Origin: DATGMB01 sp035293845
GTDB lineage: Bacteria; Acidobacteriota; Terriglobia; Bryobacterales; Bryobacteraceae
DNA length: 8,441 nt
NCBI GenBank assembly: GCA_035293845.1
Contig: DATGMB010000256.1
Span: 1 to 8,441, forward strand
Direction of reading: 5' to 3'
Shown piece after piece: positions 6,419 to 8,441 of the stretch; the stretch's first letter is position 1; each line of letters starts with the position of its first letter. A model generated the notes under the pieces. That model saw nothing but the letters and a program-made list of their open reading frames with translations, was not told where the DNA came from and did not search any database. The position numbers were made by a program, and so were the translations under genes.

Positions 6419-7408
6419 ATGTTCGACCTCTCGCTCGAGATGCTGCGCGTCGTGGAAGAGGCCGCCATCGCCGCCGCCCGCACCATGGGGATGGGCGACC
6501 CGAAAGCATCCGACCAGGCCGCGGTCGAATCCATGCGCTGCTGCCTCGATACCATCGCGATCGACGGCACGATTGTCATCGGCGAGGGCGAGCGCGACGA
6601 GGCTCCGATGCTCTACATCGGCGAGAAGGTGGGCGCGGCGAACCGCAACGGCGCGGGCCCGGCCGCGTGCGAGCCCATCGACATCGCCGTCGATCCGCTC
6701 GAAGGCACGAATCTCTGCTCCACCGGCGGCGCGGGCGCAATCACCGTGCTCGCCGCATCCGAGCCCCACGGCCTGCTGCACGCCCCGGATTGCTACATGG
6801 AGAAGATCGTGGTCGGCCCCGCCGCCAAGGGCGCGGTCGATCTCGAGGCTCCCGTGAAGCATAATCTAAAAGCCATCGCCCGCCGGCTGCAGCGGGGCGT
6901 CGACGATCTGGTCGTCGTCGTCCTGGACCGCCCGCGGCACCAGCAGCTCATTCGCGACATCCGCGAAGCCGGCGCCCGCATCCGCCTCATCTCCGATGGC
7001 GATCTCTCGGCCGGCATTGCCGCCGCCGTCGCCGGCACCGGCGTCCATGCCGTGATGGGCTCCGGCGGCGCACCCGAGGGCGTGCTGACCGCCGCCGCCC
7101 TGCGGTGCCTCAACGGCGAAATCCTGGGACGCCTCGTGGTCAAGGACGATGCCCAGAAGGAGCGGATGCAGGCCATGGGCATCCAGGACGTACACCGCAT
7201 CTACAACACGACCGATCTCGCCCCGGGCCGCAACCTGGTATTCGCCGCCTGCGGCGTGACCGATGGCAACCTGCTGCAGGGCATCCGCTTCACCGGCGAC
7301 GGCACGCATACCCAGTCCGTCGTGATGATCTCCCACCCCGCGCGGGTGCGTTTTATCGATACCACGCACCTCGAAAATAAGCCCGATGTGAAGGTGCGTT
7401 TCCGGTAG
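6419..7408 (+). CDS. glpX: Class II fructose-1,6-bisphosphatase
   Basis: The 329-residue protein hydrolyses fructose 1,6-bisphosphate to fructose 6-phosphate in gluconeogenesis in the cytoplasm. GlpX-family hallmarks are in order: ASDQAAVE with metal ligand D32, GEGERDEAPML (55-65), the phosphatase motif DPLEGT (92-97), YMEKI (126-130), ISDGD (191-195) and GSGGAPEGV (214-222) with E220. Length is usual for the family and no key residue is missing. Some members also act on sedoheptulose 1,7-bisphosphate; no Calvin-cycle gene is visible here, so gluconeogenesis is the default reading. It has a clear GAGGAG ribosome site. The start is 16 bases from that of a divergent dehydrogenase, so its promoter must overlap that gene. 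A hairpin follows the stop within six bases. Confidence 0.96.
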   Translation: MFDLSLEMLRVVEEAAIAAARTMGMGDPKASDQAAVESMRCCLDTIAIDGTIVIGEGERDEAPMLYIGEKVGAANRNGAGPAACEPIDIAVDPLEGTNLCSTGGAGAITVLAASEPHGLLHAPDCYMEKIVVGPAAKGAVDLEAPVKHNLKAIARRLQRGVDDLVVVVLDRPRHQQLIRDIREAGARIRLISDGDLSAGIAAAVAGTGVHAVMGSGGAPEGVLTAAALRCLNGEILGRLVVKDDAQKERMQAMGIQDVHRIYNTTDLAPGRNLVFAACGVTDGNLLQGIRFTGDGTHTQSVVMISHPARVRFIDTTHLENKPDVKVRFR

Positions 7409-7413
7409 CCATT

Positions 7414-7444
7414 ACGGCCCGCCCGCGCATAATGCGCGGGCCGT
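7414..7444 (+). terminator. GC-rich hairpin after glpX, possible terminator
   Basis: The region can fold two ways. One is an uninterrupted 9-bp stem, GCCCGCGCA/TGCGCGGGC (7421-7429 with 7433-7441), with a TAA loop. The other is an outer 8-bp stem, ACGGCCCG/CGGGCCGT (7414-7421 with 7437-7444), enclosing a short inner stem. No U-tract follows directly; TTTT comes only at 7461. A Rho-independent role is therefore plausible but not certain. Confidence 0.5.
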
Positions 7445-7484
7445 CTGTGTAACCCCTTGATTTTACGTGCCCCATTTCGGCCAA

Positions 7485-7503
7485 GTGGCGCATCATGCGC
7501 CAC
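7485..7503. promoter_or_regulatory. Perfect 8-bp hairpin/operator-like palindrome upstream of the zinc-ribbon gene
   Basis: GTGGCGCA and TGCGCCAC flank a TCA triplet. Its core GCGCATCATGCGC differs by one central base from the core of the glpX hairpin 60 bases upstream. It ends 15 bases before the candidate -10, where a -35 or an operator would lie. Nothing else is seen in the 126-base gap. Confidence 0.35.
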
Positions 7504-7518
7504 CTGACGACGAAGGCT

Positions 7519-7527
7519 TGATAAACT
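7519..7527 (+). promoter_or_regulatory. Candidate extended -10 of a leaderless transcript for the zinc-ribbon gene
   Basis: TGATAAACT fits TGnTAnnnT. Seven bases separate it from the GTG at 7535 and no ribosome site lies between, so transcription probably starts at the GTG. This also supports choosing that start codon. Confidence 0.35.
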
Positions 7528-7534
7528 GAGACTA

Positions 7535-8131
7535 GTGCCTGATTTCTGTACCTGTGGCGCGCAACTGCCGCCGGACGCCCTTTTCTGTCACAAATGCGGC
7601 AAGCCGCAGCGCGACATCGTTGCGCCCGAACCCGCTCCTGCGCCTGCCTACATCCCTCCGGATCAGCCCCCAACACTCCGCGTCGAGCCGCAGGCGCTGC
7701 AGCTCGGTTTTCGCAATCCGGTCGCGATGAAAATCTCGCTGGGAGTCGCGGTGGTTGCCACGCTCCTGAGTTTTCTGCCGTACCTCAATTGGCTGGCCGC
7801 CGGATTCTTCGCGGTCTTCTTCTACCGCCGCCGCACCGGCGCGCATCTCAATATGGAGTCGGGCGTGCGCATGGGCTGGATGACGGGCGTCATGATGTTC
7901 GCCATCATGGCGGTCATGCTGGGGTCGTCTTTGGTGTTTATGCAAGCCGCGGGGGGCCTCGGCGCCGTCCAGGCGCAGTTCAAATCCGCTCTGGACCCGC
8001 GCGTGCTCGACGCCCTCCGAATCCTGCAAAGCCCGCATGAGGTCGCCCTTCTGATGGTGCAATTCTTCGTATTTATGACGCTGCTCAGCATGGCCGGCGG
8101 CGCTCTAGGGGCGAAGATGACCGGCCGCTAA
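7535..8131 (+). CDS. Zinc-ribbon membrane protein of unknown function
   Basis: This 198-residue protein starts at GTG. An N-terminal zinc ribbon has ligands C5, C7, C18 and C21 (CTCG, then CHKCG). A proline- and alanine-rich linker follows (about 28-50), then hydrophobic segments at about 66-80 and 81-97 (separated by PYLN), 114-136 and 169-190. A basic YRRR closes the second segment. The region 137-168 looks like a soluble helix. The ribbon is probably cytoplasmic, with three or four membrane helices. Small proteins of this design are common in acidobacteria and other phyla, but their function is unknown to me and I do not assign one. It stands alone, between glpX and a permease gene running the other way, and its stop codon overlaps that of the permease. 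Confidence 0.85.
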   Translation: MPDFCTCGAQLPPDALFCHKCGKPQRDIVAPEPAPAPAYIPPDQPPTLRVEPQALQLGFRNPVAMKISLGVAVVATLLSFLPYLNWLAAGFFAVFFYRRRTGAHLNMESGVRMGWMTGVMMFAIMAVMLGSSLVFMQAAGGLGAVQAQFKSALDPRVLDALRILQSPHEVALLMVQFFVFMTLLSMAGGALGAKMTGR

Positions 8132-8441
8132 CCTCCAGCGCTTTTCCGCCGCCGCGCCGCGGCGCCGCCCGGCGCGTGCGAATACCGCTTCACGATCCCT
8201 ACTCCGGCGAAAATTACCGCCATCGCCGCCGCTTCCCGCAGGCCGAACGGCTCACGGTACACCAGCCATCCCAGCGCGACCGCCACGATCGCGTTTACGT
8301 ACGGGTAGACCGAAACGATCGCCACGGGCAGGCGGTCGAGCGCATAGATATAGGCGCTATACCCCACGATGGAGCCGAAGCACACCAGGTACAGCAGGGC
8401 CAGCACGCCGCGCACGCTGGGATGGATCGGATGCTCCCGGA
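8128..8441 (-). CDS. EamA/DMT-superfamily permease, C-terminal part (cut by window edge)
   Basis: The frame stays open to the right edge, so only about the last 103 residues are present. They show the second EamA repeat: LLYLVCFGSIVGYSAYIYAL, a short loop with DRLP, VAIVSVYPYVNAIVAVALGW, then LVYREPFG and a last helix AAAMAVIFAGVGIVKRY. This closely resembles the C-terminal halves of YedA/RhaT-like drug/metabolite transporters, inner-membrane exporters of metabolites or amino acids. Substrate cannot be told. The cytoplasmic tail is rich in Ala, Gly and Arg. The GTG at 8415 is internal, because clear homology starts upstream of it. The TAG stop (8130-8128) overlaps the TAA of the convergent zinc-ribbon gene. 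Confidence 0.88.
   Translation of the reverse strand, partial: REHPIHPSVRGVLALLYLVCFGSIVGYSAYIYALDRLPVAIVSVYPYVNAIVAVALGWLVYREPFGLREAAAMAVIFAGVGIVKRYSHAPGGAAARRRKSAGG

Noticed and set aside
5539..6864. A 441-codon plus-strand open frame spanning the dehydrogenase and the glpX start.
   Set aside because: It is antisense to the dehydrogenase and out of frame with glpX, with no family signal.
8154..8165. Perfect 12-base palindrome GCGCCGCGGCGC near the permease end, considered as a terminator.
   Set aside because: It lies in codons for an Ala/Arg-rich tail, has no T-run on either side in the right orientation, and such palindromes are expected in DNA of this GC.

Overview
The window looks like an ordinary chromosomal segment of a GC-rich, Gram-negative, diderm bacterium. 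My best guess is an acidobacterium of the Solibacter/Bryobacter kind. That guess rests on overall style (high GC, Omp85 protein, zinc-ribbon membrane proteins, class II FBPase, few Shine-Dalgarno sites) and not on a marker gene. No rRNA, tRNA, CRISPR array, prophage or insertion sequence is visible. No stretch longer than 300 bases lacks a gene.

Left part, minus strand (11-3681): an outer-membrane biogenesis operon. A BamA-family Omp85 protein of 990 residues with about seven POTRA domains comes first. A periplasmic SurA-like chaperone without a PPIase domain follows, and its probable TTG start overlaps the Omp85 stop by four bases. An imperfect inverted repeat built of CAGAGAC/GTCTCTG words lies at this junction and appears to encode most of the chaperone's signal peptide.

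Middle part: divergent from the operon is a ThiF/MoeB-type ubiquitin-like-protein activating enzyme with a C-terminal extension (3758-4777). A compact DUF433/DUF5615 (VapBC-like) toxin-antitoxin pair (4820-5413) of lower GC follows. Convergent with it is a D-2-hydroxyacid dehydrogenase (5431-6402, minus).

Right part: glpX, a class II fructose-1,6-bisphosphatase (6419-7408), diverges from the dehydrogenase with only 16 bases between the two start codons. Two small hairpins with nearly the same core follow. Then come a zinc-ribbon membrane protein (7535-8131) and the C-terminal part of an EamA/DMT permease (minus strand, running off the right edge), whose stop codon overlaps that of the zinc-ribbon gene.

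A recurring theme is transcription starts. Extended -10 words (TGnTAnnnT), or a plain -10, lie just upstream of several starts. In three cases they sit 6 or 7 bases before the start codon with no Shine-Dalgarno site, as expected for leaderless mRNAs. I see no convincing new multi-gene system. The repeat-derived signal peptide, the large POTRA array and the promoter pattern are the points most worth checking.
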